Positions 54,071-61,805 are shown, counted from the stretch's first letter. The stretch: DNA of 64,000 nt from CADEDH01 sp050330635 (GCA_050330635.1 JBHJNQ010000017.1:142270-206269); one strand, 5' to 3'. Program-made: numbers and translations. Notes: a model not told the origin generated them from the letters alone.

Positions 54071-54288
54071 TCCTCGTCCAGGCCGAGGGCGTCGATGAAG
54101 GCCTGATCGTCGGCAGCGTGTCCGCTGGTGGCCACGGCTGCGGATTGGCGGTGGGCCTCCCGCTCGAACTCCGGTGAGCGTACATCCGGCACCCAGATCT
54201 GTACTGGGCGGAGACCTTGGGCGCGGAGCCGGCGACGATGTTCGCTGACCCGTCGGTTGACCCCTGCGTCTTCTCGTGGAGCAGCCAT
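54067..54288 (-). CDS. Antitoxin (DUF3018 family) of the MazF pair
   Basis: 73 aa from ATG at 54288. RVSEHRRRLRAQGLRPVQIW with VPDVRSPEFEREAHRQS is the DUF3018 antitoxin pattern: a basic, DNA-binding N-terminal half and a more acidic C-terminal toxin-binding tail (ADDQAFIDALGLDEE). The gene overlaps the toxin gene by GTGA. A 12-bp palindrome lies 9 nt before the start and would suit autoregulation. Only about 9-20 nt separate promoter and ATG, so the transcript may be almost leaderless. Confidence 0.88.
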   Translation of the reverse strand: MAAPREDAGVNRRVSEHRRRLRAQGLRPVQIWVPDVRSPEFEREAHRQSAAVATSGHAADDQAFIDALGLDEE

Positions 54289-54297
54289 ATAGGTTAT

Positions 54298-54309
54298 GTT
54301 ACATGTAAC
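54298..54309. promoter_or_regulatory. GTTACATGTAAC palindrome, candidate antitoxin operator
   Basis: A perfect 12-bp palindrome 9 nt upstream of the antitoxin ATG. On the minus strand it runs into ATAACCTATATG, an AT-rich stretch suited to a -10 element. An autoregulatory operator is the simplest reading. Confidence 0.55.
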
Positions 54310-54396
54310 GCTCCCTGAAATGGGAGATCCCCTTGGCCCACGCGGACGTTGCGTCCATGCCGTTTGCTATCGCCGCATCGTGGCGTTCTTGCTGCC

Positions 54397-54480
54397 AGCC
54401 GGCCCATGGAAGGCTCGGAGAACGGAGCCCAATTGGAGCTGGTCCCCCGCTTCGCCCGGGCCGGGCCGTTGAGGTGACGA
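54397..54480 (+). pseudogene. Direct repeat copy 2: orphan 3' end of phosphatase-like gene
   Basis: This segment matches 53607-53692 and in the phosphatase frame reads SRPMEGSENGAQLELVPRFA, then RAGPLR and a stop. It has no start or upstream coding sequence, because the toxin-antitoxin promoter region replaces it. Together with copy 1 it shows that the 3' end of the phosphatase gene exists twice around the MazF pair, as left by insertion with duplication or by decay of a paralogue. The rest of the gap (54310-54396 and 54481-54538) shows nothing I can assign. Confidence 0.8.
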
Positions 54481-54538
54481 TGTCCACCTGCGGGTGCGAC
54501 GCCGCCGTCCGGTGGCGGCCCAGGACCGGTGCCCCCGA

Positions 54539-55438
54539 TCAGCGGAGCTCGATGACGATCGGGGCCTCGACGGGGCCGAGGTGGGCGAGCTTGTCGGGGT
54601 TCATGACGACGCGTATGCCGATCACCTCCCCGTCGTCGATCTGGAACGTGAGCAGGCTGAAGGGGCGCCCGGCGCGCTGAAGGTAGAGCGCCCGGTCGCC
54701 GTTGGCGGTGGTGAACGCCATCCGGTCCCCCGGTTGGACGCCGGATCTGATGCCGAGCAGGAAGCGGCACACCCGATCGCGGCCGAGGATCGGGTGGCGG
54801 GCGGCCCGGGCCCGGTCGCCGCCGTCGGACCACAGGGTGACGTCGGCCGCCATCACCGCCGTCAACGCCTCGAGGTCTCCTCCGGCCACTGCCGCGACGA
54901 AGGCGGCCAGCAGCTCCCGCTCGCGCTCCGGATCGGTCTGGCGGGCCCGATCGGCGTCGCCGACCCGGGCCCGGGCCCGGCTGGCGATCTGCCGGCAGTT
55001 GTCGACGGTGCGATCGACGACGGTGGCGATCTCGCTGTAGTCGACGTCGAAGACGTCCCGGAGGACCAGCACGGCCCGTTGTACCGGGTCGAGCCGCTCC
55101 AGGGCGGCGAGGAACGCCATCGACAACCGCTCGGCGTCGGCCACGATGTCGCCCGGGTCGGCGCCCGGCACGATCGGCTCCGGAAGCCACGGTCCGACAT
55201 AGGACTCCCGGCGGTGGCGGGCCGACCGGAGCCGGTCGATGGCGAGGCGGGTGGTGATCGTCGTCAGCAGGGCGGCGGGGTTCTCGACCCGCTGGCGATC
55301 GACGCCGGCCCACCGCAGCCACGCGTCCTGCACCACGTCCTCGGCCTCCATGACCTGACCCACGATCCCGTAGGCGATCCCGAACAGCCGCCGCCGGTGA
55401 CCCTCGAAGAGGTCGGCGTCGGCCTCCGGGCCGCTCAT
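54539..55438 (-). CDS. ECF41-type sigma factor with SnoaL-like C-terminal domain
   Basis: 299 aa from ATG at 55438. Region 2 (FEGHRRRLFGIAYGIVGQVM to DVVQDAWLRWAGV), the linker GPWLPEP (82-88) typical of ECF41/SigJ, and region 4 (ALERLDPVQRAVLVLRDVFD) are followed by a fused SnoaL domain (about 170-299) with the conserved DGGDRARAA (205-213; DGGGK-type in the family). In ECF41 proteins this domain tunes activity and no anti-sigma factor exists. The gene overlaps the FAD oxidoreductase gene by ATGA, and the promoter of that gene matches the ECF41 consensus, so the operon is probably autoregulated. Confidence 0.92.
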   Translation of the reverse strand: MSGPEADADLFEGHRRRLFGIAYGIVGQVMEAEDVVQDAWLRWAGVDRQRVENPAALLTTITTRLAIDRLRSARHRRESYVGPWLPEPIVPGADPGDIVADAERLSMAFLAALERLDPVQRAVLVLRDVFDVDYSEIATVVDRTVDNCRQIASRARARVGDADRARQTDPERERELLAAFVAAVAGGDLEALTAVMAADVTLWSDGGDRARAARHPILGRDRVCRFLLGIRSGVQPGDRMAFTTANGDRALYLQRAGRPFSLLTFQIDDGEVIGIRVVMNPDKLAHLGPVEAPIVIELR

Positions 55439-56730
55439 CGGCGGGCCCCGATCGGGGCCGCCAGCACTGACCGGGCGGCGGTGGCAGCGCTGGCCAGGCT
55501 GGTGTCGGCCAGGTGGCCCTCGGTCCCCACCCAGTCACCGGCGAGGAACAGACCGGGCCGATCGGTCACGGCCACGGCGGCCCGGCCGGCGGTGCCGCCC
55601 CCCTCCGGGGTCGGGAGGGCGTTGGCGACGGTCAGGCGATGGTGGAACCGGGCGGTCGTGAGGCGCTCACGCCATCCGGGTTGGATGGAGTCGAGCATCG
55701 ACTCGAGCTCGGCTCGCACCGCTCCGGTCGGGCGTTCGTCGTCGCTACTGCTGCTGCTGCTGGGAAGGTAGGCCATGGCGTGGAGCGTCACCCCCGTACC
55801 GAGACGGGCCGGAGGGCTGTGGACCGAATAGTAGAGCGGCCGGTCGAGGCCGTAGGCGAACCGTCGTTCGGGTCTCGGGAGGCGGTCGACGCCGACGTCG
55901 AGGCAGGCCGCCGTGATCGGCCCGAAGCGGTCGGCGGCGATGGCCACGGCGGTCGAGCCGGTCAGGCGGGCCGCCACCGCCGGGGTCGACGCCGCCACCA
56001 CGACGGTGGCGGCCCGCAGCGGTTCCCTCCCGTCGTCGGTCGTCGTGACGACGGTGAAGTCGCCCGACTCGCCGTCGATGGCGGTGGCCGCCACTCCGGT
56101 CCGCAGCACGGCGCCGGCGCCGACCGCCCGCGCCTCGAGGGCGTCGACCAGCTGCTGCCATCCCCCGTCGAGGTAGCGGACCCCACCAAAGGCCAGCTGG
56201 AGCTGGGCGGCGCCGACATCGGCCGACAGCTCGTCGAGGTCGGCACAGTAGGTCGAGACGCGGGTCAGGCCCGCCGCGATGGCTCGGGCGTCGGTCCGGC
56301 GCAGCCGCTCGGCCAACCAGTCGGCGGTTGTCCGGTCGGCGAGGGTGGTGGGGTCTACGGACGACAGCCGGGCCAGGAACCGGGCCAGCTCGAGCTTGGC
56401 CGCCGGGCGGGCGGCGGGGCTGGTGACGAGGGTGCGGGCACCGGAGGGCAGGGCCACGACGCGGCCGTCGACGAGGCCCAGGGCCCCGGTGGTCGGCGGG
56501 ACGCCACCGGCCGGGTCGATGCCGAGGCCTCGCAGGACGGCCAGCCCCCGACCCCGCAGGTAGAGGGCGTGGGGCCCCTGGTTGAACAGGTGCCCTTGGC
56601 GCTCGTCGGTGGTGGCCCGCCCCCCGGGGCGGCGGCGTGACTCGATGACCGTGACCCGGTGGCCGGCGTCGGCCAGCAGGGCGGCGGTGGTGAGGCCGGC
56701 GAGGCCGGCGCCGATGACGATCGTGGACAT
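55435..56730 (-). CDS. FAD-dependent amine oxidase/phytoene-desaturase-like oxidoreductase
   Basis: 431 aa from ATG at 56730, with GAGGAGG 6 nt upstream. The Rossmann fingerprint VIGAGLAGLTTAALL (5-19) ends in E30, followed by RRRPGGRATT. The C-terminal LFLAGDWVGTEGHLADTSL is the FAD-contact motif of protoporphyrinogen oxidase and carotene desaturase relatives. A Ser run (SSSSSSDD), encoded by CTG-type triplet repeats near 55750, lies in a surface loop. Oxidoreductases are the usual ECF41 targets. The substrate is unknown. Confidence 0.9.
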   Translation of the reverse strand: MSTIVIGAGLAGLTTAALLADAGHRVTVIESRRRPGGRATTDERQGHLFNQGPHALYLRGRGLAVLRGLGIDPAGGVPPTTGALGLVDGRVVALPSGARTLVTSPAARPAAKLELARFLARLSSVDPTTLADRTTADWLAERLRRTDARAIAAGLTRVSTYCADLDELSADVGAAQLQLAFGGVRYLDGGWQQLVDALEARAVGAGAVLRTGVAATAIDGESGDFTVVTTTDDGREPLRAATVVVAASTPAVAARLTGSTAVAIAADRFGPITAACLDVGVDRLPRPERRFAYGLDRPLYYSVHSPPARLGTGVTLHAMAYLPSSSSSSDDERPTGAVRAELESMLDSIQPGWRERLTTARFHHRLTVANALPTPEGGGTAGRAAVAVTDRPGLFLAGDWVGTEGHLADTSLASAATAARSVLAAPIGARR

Positions 56731-56756
56731 GATGACCTCCTCGTGATCACCGTGTC

Positions 56757-56783
56757 GACGAGATGGTCGCCGGTTCTGTGACA
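56757..56783 (-). promoter_or_regulatory. ECF41-type promoter of the oxidoreductase-sigma operon
   Basis: On the minus strand TGTCACA (56783 to 56777), a 16-nt spacer and CGTC (56760 to 56757) lie 27 nt before the oxidoreductase ATG. This equals the ECF41 consensus TGTCACA-N16-CGTC as I recall it from published work on that group. The operon encodes an ECF41 sigma factor, so this is probably its autoregulated promoter. Confidence 0.85.
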
Positions 56784-56859
56784 GCCCGGGCCGCGGGAGG
56801 CTGCTAGGAGCGTGGGTCAGTATCCGCCATGACCGTTTGGTGGCTGTGACTATCTGTCT

Positions 56860-57177
56860 ATGGCTTCGGTGTTCGACGGTGGACGGCTCTTTGAGGCGGG
56901 CGAGGCGCCGGTGCGGCGCTCCGACACCGGCCTCGGGCGGCTCTCCTGCCAGATGGCCTGGAAGCTGTTCAGCCAAGCCACCAACGGCCAAACCCTGCAC
57001 CAACTCCGCCACTCAGCCCTGACCCACCTCGGCGAGGAAGGCGTCTCCGCCATCCTGCTCCAGGCCAAGAGCCGTCACCACGACCCCCGCACCCTCGCCC
57101 GCTACGCCAAACCCGGCATCGAAGCCGTCGCCGCCCTCACCGCCCACCACGACCAACGCCGCCGCCACCGACCGTGA
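56860..57177 (+). pseudogene. Tyrosine recombinase, C-terminal fragment
   Basis: The open frame of 105 codons reads LHQLRHSALTHLGEEGVSAI, then SRHHDPRTLARYAKPG: the HxxR box, the second His and the nucleophile Tyr of tyrosine recombinases. Sequence before about 56940 is weakly matching (LSCQMAWKLF fits the helix before HxxR), and the catalytic Arg of box I and the whole N-terminal domain are missing. It is thus the 3' remnant of an integrase gene. It marks the left edge of the lower-GC region that ends at the truncated recombinase at 63054. Confidence 0.75.
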
Positions 57178-57402
57178 CCCTAGCCGCTTCCGCCCCGCCG
57201 GCGCGAGCCGAGATTTCCGAGCACGGCACTCGTGCCGGACCGCCGTGGCCGCGGGCTTTCACCTGGACGTCGTTATCGGGCGGAGCGCAGCGGTACCGGC
57301 GGGGCTCGTCTCGGTGGGGAGCCCGCTGCACTGCGCCGGTTACGAGCGGGTCTCGATGACGCGTGCGATGAGCAGAGTGTGCGTTGCCCGGTCTCGGTCC
57401 TG
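57178..57402. other. Intergenic, no gene recognised
   Basis: 225 nt between the integrase remnant and the end of the arr-like gene. The minus strand directly after the arr stop reads THTLLIARVIETRS before a stop, which looks faintly coding, but I cannot assign it. GC content falls off from here toward 63.8 kb. Confidence 0.4.
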
Positions 57403-57914
57403 CTAGTCCTCGATGACGTCGAGTCCTTGCTGGCGGAGGTGAGCGATGTTGTCGAGCATCGCCTGCAGTGCTTCGGTGCTGTGGGCTTGCCAGGTATGCA
57501 GCTCGTCGGCGTGCGCATCGGGTGGCGGGTTCGGTACGACCGAGTGACGTTGCCGGCGAATTTCTTGTTGGTCACGTTTGGGTCGTCTTCGAGCGGGCCG
57601 GTGGGCTCAACGACGTAGACGCGACCTTGCTCCTCGCTCTGCGAGAACGCCGTGGCCAGTTCAGCCGCCCAGACGGCGGGTTCGATGAGCGCGGCGAAGT
57701 ACACGTGGTTCGATGTACGACCTTCGTGATAGTTCGAGGGATGGCCCGGAACGAGCTCGTCGCCGGCCTCGAACCGAATCTTCGTCCCGTGGAAGAAGGG
57801 TCCCTTGACGTGCTCGTAGTGCTCGAAGGTCACTGGGACGAAGTCGGTGTCGGTCGACTGGGCGATTGCGTCGGCGATCGACGTCGTTGCTGTGGTGTCG
57901 TCCCGGTTGATCAC
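57403..57914 (-). pseudogene. arr: Rifamycin ADP-ribosyltransferase (Arr) gene with 1-nt deletion
   Basis: Start is GTG at 57914 with GGGAGGGA 5 nt upstream. GPFFHGTKIRFEAGDELVPG, HVYFAALIEPAVWAAELA and YVVEPTGPLEDDPNVTNKKF are Arr signatures. After RSYRTRHPMR the frame is wrong; the correct ending (ADELHTWQAHSTEALQAMLD, then GLDVIED and TAG at 57403-57405) is found one base off, so one base is missing near 57511-57512, probably in the codon after PMR. Repaired, it would be 170 aa with a 25-residue N-terminal extension. Arr inactivates rifampin by ADP-ribosylation. Sequencing error must be excluded. Divergent tetR lies next to it. Confidence 0.85.
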
Positions 57915-57939
57915 TGCGTCCCTCCCCAGGTGAGTAAGT

Positions 57940-57954
57940 GGAGGATTATACTCC
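57940..57954. promoter_or_regulatory. Shared arr/tetR operator and overlapping -10 elements
   Basis: GGAG-N7-CTCC at 57940-57954 lies between arr and the TetR gene. The spacer holds TATAAT on the minus strand (57950 to 57945), a perfect -10 for arr, and TATACT on the plus strand (57947-57952) for tetR. A TetR dimer bound here would block both. Confidence 0.5.
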
Positions 57955-57988
57955 GTTTGTGGACATCGTTGCTCCAGAGGACCGGCCG

Positions 57989-58549
57989 ATGCGAGCTGAC
58001 GCTCGACGGAGTCGTCGACGGCTCCTCGACGCAACGATCGAACTGATCCTCGAGAGCGGTGGCGAGCCCGCCCGAGACGCCGTTGCGCACCGAGCCGGCG
58101 TCGGTATCGGAACTCTGTACCGGCACTTTCCGGACCGAACGACTCTGTTGCGCGCGGTGGTTCTGGACGTGCTCAATCGAACCATCGATGCCGGTCACGC
58201 TGCGTTCGCCGGGTCAGCCAACGGTGGCGAGGCGTTACGTCGCTACATGCACGCCGCGATCGACGCAGGCCTTGGAGTTGTCAACATCGTCCACCCGCTG
58301 CTCGACACCACGGAGTGGCCTGACCAGCGAGCCGCCGCGCGAGAAATGCTCGACCGACTGGTTGACGTGTCACACCGCGACAGCGCTATCGACAACAGTG
58401 TCACGGCGGCCGACGTGGCCCTGGCCACCATCCGGTTCTGCCGACCCCTGGCCATCGGCCTCGATCCAGCAGACGAGCGCACGATCGCCCACCGACAGCT
58501 CGACACCTATCTCGACGGACTGATGATGCCGCCCGGGTTCGGCCCGTAA
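57989..58549 (+). CDS. TetR-family transcriptional regulator
   Basis: 186 aa from ATG at 57989, favoured over a GTG at 57938 because AGAGG lies 8 nt upstream and it leaves room for a promoter. RRSRRRLLDATIELILESGG, AVAHRAGVGIGTLYRHFPDR and TLLRAVVLDVL form the TetR helix-turn-helix domain. The C-terminal ligand domain is of the TetR_C_33-like kind seen with detoxification genes. It is divergent from the arr-like gene with a palindrome between them, so it probably represses arr and itself. Confidence 0.88.
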   Translation: MRADARRSRRRLLDATIELILESGGEPARDAVAHRAGVGIGTLYRHFPDRTTLLRAVVLDVLNRTIDAGHAAFAGSANGGEALRRYMHAAIDAGLGVVNIVHPLLDTTEWPDQRAAAREMLDRLVDVSHRDSAIDNSVTAADVALATIRFCRPLAIGLDPADERTIAHRQLDTYLDGLMMPPGFGP

Positions 58550-58687
58550 CGTACGCCGGGCGAGGGCGTCAGCGGAGGGTCGAGACCGCTCGGGAGTCGT
58601 GCACACCGATAGCGCCCGGCATCGCCGGCGATGCAGCGCGTCGGCGTGCGTCTTGTCCGGGGATTATCGCTCGGGAGCGATGCGTGC

Positions 58688-59137
58688 TCATCGATGGCGC
58701 TCTCGCGGAGCAGTGAGCGCCGGTGATGGTGTGACGGGTGCCGAACGGGTTCGCAAGAGTCGCGTCTGGGCGATGGCAAACGTTCCGACGATGGCCGCGA
58801 TGACAGCGAGGATGGCGGCACCGCTGTTTGAGTACCAGCCGGCGATGATGGTCGCGACCGACGCGGCGACCCAGCCGCCGTCGGCGAAGCTGACTGCCGG
58901 TACCCAGCGGCGGAGACTCTGTTCGTTGGAGCGCGAGAGCGCGATGACGGCGAGGGCGAACGCGACGAGGCCGGCACCGATGACCCGCACCCAACCTGGA
59001 TGTGCGGGGTCGAGCCAGTTGTCGACACGCTCGTTAGCGACCAGTGCGGTCAGGCCGGCGAGTCCTGACGTGGTGGCGTTGGCGGTGAGGACGAAGCGGA
59101 GTTTCGTGATCGGATCGGTGTTGGCAGAGAGTTCCAT
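58688..59137 (-). CDS. Four-helix integral membrane protein
   Basis: 149 aa from ATG at 59137. Four hydrophobic helices are seen: FVLTANATTSGLAGLTALVA, VIGAGLVAFALAVIALS, ADGGWVAASVATIIAGWY and GAAILAVIAAIVGTFAIAQT. I know similar small proteins as uncharacterised. It is divergent from the MmyB-like regulator, with a perfect inverted repeat in the 87-nt region between them, and is therefore a likely member of that regulon. Confidence 0.75.
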   Translation of the reverse strand: MELSANTDPITKLRFVLTANATTSGLAGLTALVANERVDNWLDPAHPGWVRVIGAGLVAFALAVIALSRSNEQSLRRWVPAVSFADGGWVAASVATIIAGWYSNSGAAILAVIAAIVGTFAIAQTRLLRTRSAPVTPSPALTAPRERHR

Positions 59138-59169
59138 GAGTCGATCGTGACGGCCAAGCCGCCCGGATT

Positions 59170-59190
59170 CCATGACGTGTTGGGTCATGG
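59170..59190. promoter_or_regulatory. CCATGAC-N7-GTCATGG inverted repeat, regulator site 1
   Basis: A perfect 7-bp inverted repeat between the divergent membrane-protein and regulator genes. Its core TGAC (59173-59176), 7-nt spacer and GTCA (59184-59187) recurs at 60041-60055. It is a candidate operator of the adjacent HTH regulator. Confidence 0.65.
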
Positions 59191-59224
59191 TTCTGAGGCT
59201 GAGCGCTTTCTACGATGGGCAATC

Positions 59225-60043
59225 ATGTCCCGACCGACGGATCTCCATGCAGGAACCTTGTTGAGGCGTTGGCGGTCCGTGCGCCGTTTGAGCCAGCTCG
59301 ACGTGTCGAGCCGGACAGGGGTGTCGACGCGGCATCTGTCGTGTGTAGAGACCGGCCGGGCCAAGCCGAGTCGCGAGCTGCTGCTGTATCTGGCGGACGA
59401 GTTCGAGATGCCCAAGCGTGCGGTCAACGACATGCTGCTCGCTGCCGGGTTCGCGCCGGTCTTCAGCGAGTACTCGCTCGACGACGACGCTCTGGCTGCA
59501 GCTCGTGACGTGATCCGACTGGTGCTCGACGGCAACGATCCGAACCCGACGACCGTGATTGACACACGCTGGGACCTCGTCGACGCGAACGCTGCCGCGT
59601 TCTGGTTCACCGCCAGTGTCGACTCGTCACTGCTGACGGCGCCGTTGAACGTGGCCCGCTTGAGTCTGCACCCCGACGGGCTCGCGTCACGGGTGACGAA
59701 CTTCGACGAGTACGCCGGCCAGTTGTTGCGTCACATGCGCCACGTGCTCGTGCTCACCCAGGACGACGAACTGCGAGCGTTGATCGACGAGTGCGAGACC
59801 TACGCGCCAACGGCCGCCCGCACCGTACCCACAGCCCCGGACGTTGTGCTGCCGCTGCGGATCGTGATCGATGGCGTCGAGTTGTCGTTCTTGTCGACCG
59901 TGACGATGTTTGGCACCGCTCAGGACGTGACGTTGTCGGAGCTGTCGATCGAGACGCTCTATCCGGCCGATCAAACCACTCGGGAGATCTTGGCGGCGCG
60001 GCCGTGGATCGATCGCGCGTCCGATCTGTCCGCAGTTGTTTGA
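59225..60043 (+). CDS. HTH regulator with MmyB-like ligand-binding domain
   Basis: 272 aa from ATG at 59225. The N-terminal XRE helix-turn-helix is LLRRWRSVRRLSQLDVSSRT with STRHLSCVETGRAKPSRELL. After it, a domain with TVIDTRWDLVDANAAAFWF and LRHMRHVLVLTQDDELRALI matches the MmyB-type ligand-binding fold of PAS-like regulators found in actinobacteria next to short-chain dehydrogenases and LLM oxidoreductases. TGAC-N7-GTCA sites lie before it and directly after its stop, upstream of the SnoaL gene, so it may control both flanks. Confidence 0.88.
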   Translation: MSRPTDLHAGTLLRRWRSVRRLSQLDVSSRTGVSTRHLSCVETGRAKPSRELLLYLADEFEMPKRAVNDMLLAAGFAPVFSEYSLDDDALAAARDVIRLVLDGNDPNPTTVIDTRWDLVDANAAAFWFTASVDSSLLTAPLNVARLSLHPDGLASRVTNFDEYAGQLLRHMRHVLVLTQDDELRALIDECETYAPTAARTVPTAPDVVLPLRIVIDGVELSFLSTVTMFGTAQDVTLSELSIETLYPADQTTREILAARPWIDRASDLSAVV

Positions 60044-60055
60044 CCCAGCGGGTCA
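60041..60055. promoter_or_regulatory. TGACCC-AGC-GGGTCA inverted repeat, regulator site 2
   Basis: A perfect 15-bp inverted repeat that begins at the TGA stop of the regulator gene, 28 nt before the SnoaL gene. It shares the TGAC-N7-GTCA core with 59173-59187. Confidence 0.65.
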
Positions 60056-60082
60056 TCGCCTTGCGTCTTGAGTTGCTCGACG

Positions 60083-60487
60083 ATGGCACACATGAGCAAC
60101 ACGATTGACAACACGAGCACCACCGACCTTCAGACCGTGATCGACGGCTACTTCGAGTGTTGGAACGCGACCAGTGACACCGCTCGCGGCGACGCGATTC
60201 GTCGGACCTGGGCACCGGACGCCCGTTCCTGTGACCCGGTCGCCGAGGTCAGTGGCCACGAGCAGCTGGCGGTGATGTTCGCCGGGTTCCACGCCACCTA
60301 CCCGGGAAGCTCGTTCCGTCAGAAGGGCGGCGTCGACGCCCACCACAACCTGGTGCGGTGGGGCTGGGAAATGATCGGTGCCGACGGTGTCGTTGCACTC
60401 GACGGCCTCGACGTTGCGGTCATCGACGACGGCCGGATCGTGCACCTCGCCGGGTTCTTCGGCTACGACCAGCCGGCCGCGCCGTGA
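60083..60487 (+). CDS. SnoaL-like (NTF2-fold) protein
   Basis: 134 aa from ATG at 60083; a second ATG at 60092 is equally possible and neither has a strong ribosome-binding site. DLQTVIDGYFECWNATSDTA, IRRTWAPDARSCDPVAEVSG and VHLAGFFGYDQP give the NTF2 cone fold of SnoaL-type cyclases and hydratases. Function unknown. The stop overlaps a GTG of the LLM gene. Site TGAC-N7-GTCA is 28 nt upstream. Confidence 0.82.
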   Translation: MAHMSNTIDNTSTTDLQTVIDGYFECWNATSDTARGDAIRRTWAPDARSCDPVAEVSGHEQLAVMFAGFHATYPGSSFRQKGGVDAHHNLVRWGWEMIGADGVVALDGLDVAVIDDGRIVHLAGFFGYDQPAAP

Positions 60488-60513
60488 ACGCGACGAAGCA
60501 AGGCAACGCTGGG

Positions 60514-61359
60514 ATGAAGGTCGGAGTGATGATCTTCGCCACCGACCAGACGATGCCGATGCAGCGGCTCGCACCCGAAGTCGAAGCACGCGGGTTCGAC
60601 TCGTTGTGGGTCACCGAGAAGACCCACGTCCCGGTGTCACGTTCGACGCCGTGGCCCGGTGGTGAGCTCCCCGAGTGGTACCGACGCACCTGCGACCCGT
60701 TCGTCGCGTTGGCCGCAGCTGCGGCGACAACGACGCGGCTGCTGATCGGGACCGGGGTGGCGTTGCTCGCCTTGCGTGACCCAGTGATCGCAGCCAAGAC
60801 GATCGCCACTCTCGACTGGCAGTCCGCAGGCCGTGTCGAGCTCGGTGTCGGCTACGGCTGGAACCGAGAGGAAAGCGCAACCCACGGCGTCGATCTCGAC
60901 ACCGCGCGCCCCCGACTGATCGACCACATCGCCCTGATGCGCCAACTATGGACCGACGACGAGGGCGCCTACAGCGGCGACTACTGCTCGGTCGAACCGT
61001 CGTGGTCCTGGCCCAAGCCCGTCCAGCAGCCCTCCCCGCCGATCTACGTCGGGGCACGCGCCAGCAGCGAGGTGTTCGATGACATCGCCACCTGGGCCGA
61101 TGGTTGGCTCCCGATCGAAGGCTACGGCGACGTCATCGGCCACCTGCCCCGACTCCGCCACGCCTTCGAACAACACGACCGCGACCCCGACACTGCGGTC
61201 GTGACCGTGTACTCATCTCAAGGCGACCCGGCACTCGCGGCCGGCTACCACGAGGCCGGCATCGATCGCGTCGTCGTCTGGCTCCCACCCGCCGACGAGA
61301 CCACCGTGCTCGCCGCGCTCGACACCCACACCCACCAACTCGCGGAGTACCTCTCATGA
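60514..61359 (+). CDS. LLM-class F420-dependent-type oxidoreductase
   Basis: 281 aa from ATG at 60514; a GTG at 60484 overlapping the SnoaL stop by 4 nt would add ten residues. The text MKVGVMIFATDQTMPMQRLA, ARGFDSLWVTEKTHVPVSR, TRLLIGTGVALLALRDPVI and GRVELGVGYGWNREE is that of F420-dependent LLM enzymes of actinobacteria. A second LLM gene of another subgroup lies at 24523-25659. It overlaps the SRPBCC gene by ATGA. Confidence 0.9.
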   Translation: MKVGVMIFATDQTMPMQRLAPEVEARGFDSLWVTEKTHVPVSRSTPWPGGELPEWYRRTCDPFVALAAAAATTTRLLIGTGVALLALRDPVIAAKTIATLDWQSAGRVELGVGYGWNREESATHGVDLDTARPRLIDHIALMRQLWTDDEGAYSGDYCSVEPSWSWPKPVQQPSPPIYVGARASSEVFDDIATWADGWLPIEGYGDVIGHLPRLRHAFEQHDRDPDTAVVTVYSSQGDPALAAGYHEAGIDRVVVWLPPADETTVLAALDTHTHQLAEYLS

Positions 61360-61805
61360 GCACCTTCACCGAACGAACCACGATCAACGCCTCACGCCAG
61401 GACGTGTGGGCAGCGCTCGCCGACATCGGCACCATCGCCACCTGGAACCCAGGCCTCATCAAGTCCCACCGAACCAACGACATCGACGGCGTCGGAGGCG
61501 GCCGGCACTGCGACATCTCCACCAAGCACTCGCTCACCGAACACGTCGTCGAGTTCGAACCAGGAACCGCGATCACCTTCCGGATCACCGACACGACCCT
61601 CCCGTTCAAGACCGCCGACATCGCGTTCACCCTCACCGACAACGCGCAGCAGGCCCGCACCGAGGTGACCGTCAGCCCTACCTACACTCTCAAGTACGGA
61701 CCGATCGGACGGATACTCAACACCGTCGCCGTCCGCCGCAACTACCGAGCCGGGATGTGCGGACTCCTTGAGGGACTCAAGACCCATCTCGAACAACGCT
61801 GCTGA
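61356..61805 (+). CDS. SRPBCC (polyketide cyclase/START-like) protein
   Basis: 149 aa from ATG at 61356, overlapping the LLM stop by 4 nt. MSTFTERTTINASRQDVWAA, LADIGTIATWNPGLIKSHRT and ITFRITDTTLPFKTADIAFT give the helix-grip fold, ending in the long C-terminal helix GMCGLLEGLKTHLEQ. Such proteins bind hydrophobic ligands. With SnoaL and LLM partners it may act on a polyketide, steroid or aromatic. Function is not assignable further. Confidence 0.87.
   Translation: MSTFTERTTINASRQDVWAALADIGTIATWNPGLIKSHRTNDIDGVGGGRHCDISTKHSLTEHVVEFEPGTAITFRITDTTLPFKTADIAFTLTDNAQQARTEVTVSPTYTLKYGPIGRILNTVAVRRNYRAGMCGLLEGLKTHLEQRC

Noticed and set aside
57273..57402. Extended C-terminus of the Arr protein in the uncorrected frame
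   Set aside because: The sequence past the frameshift becomes Arg/Pro/Ser-rich and unlike Arr, while the shifted frame gives the authentic Arr ending and a TAG.
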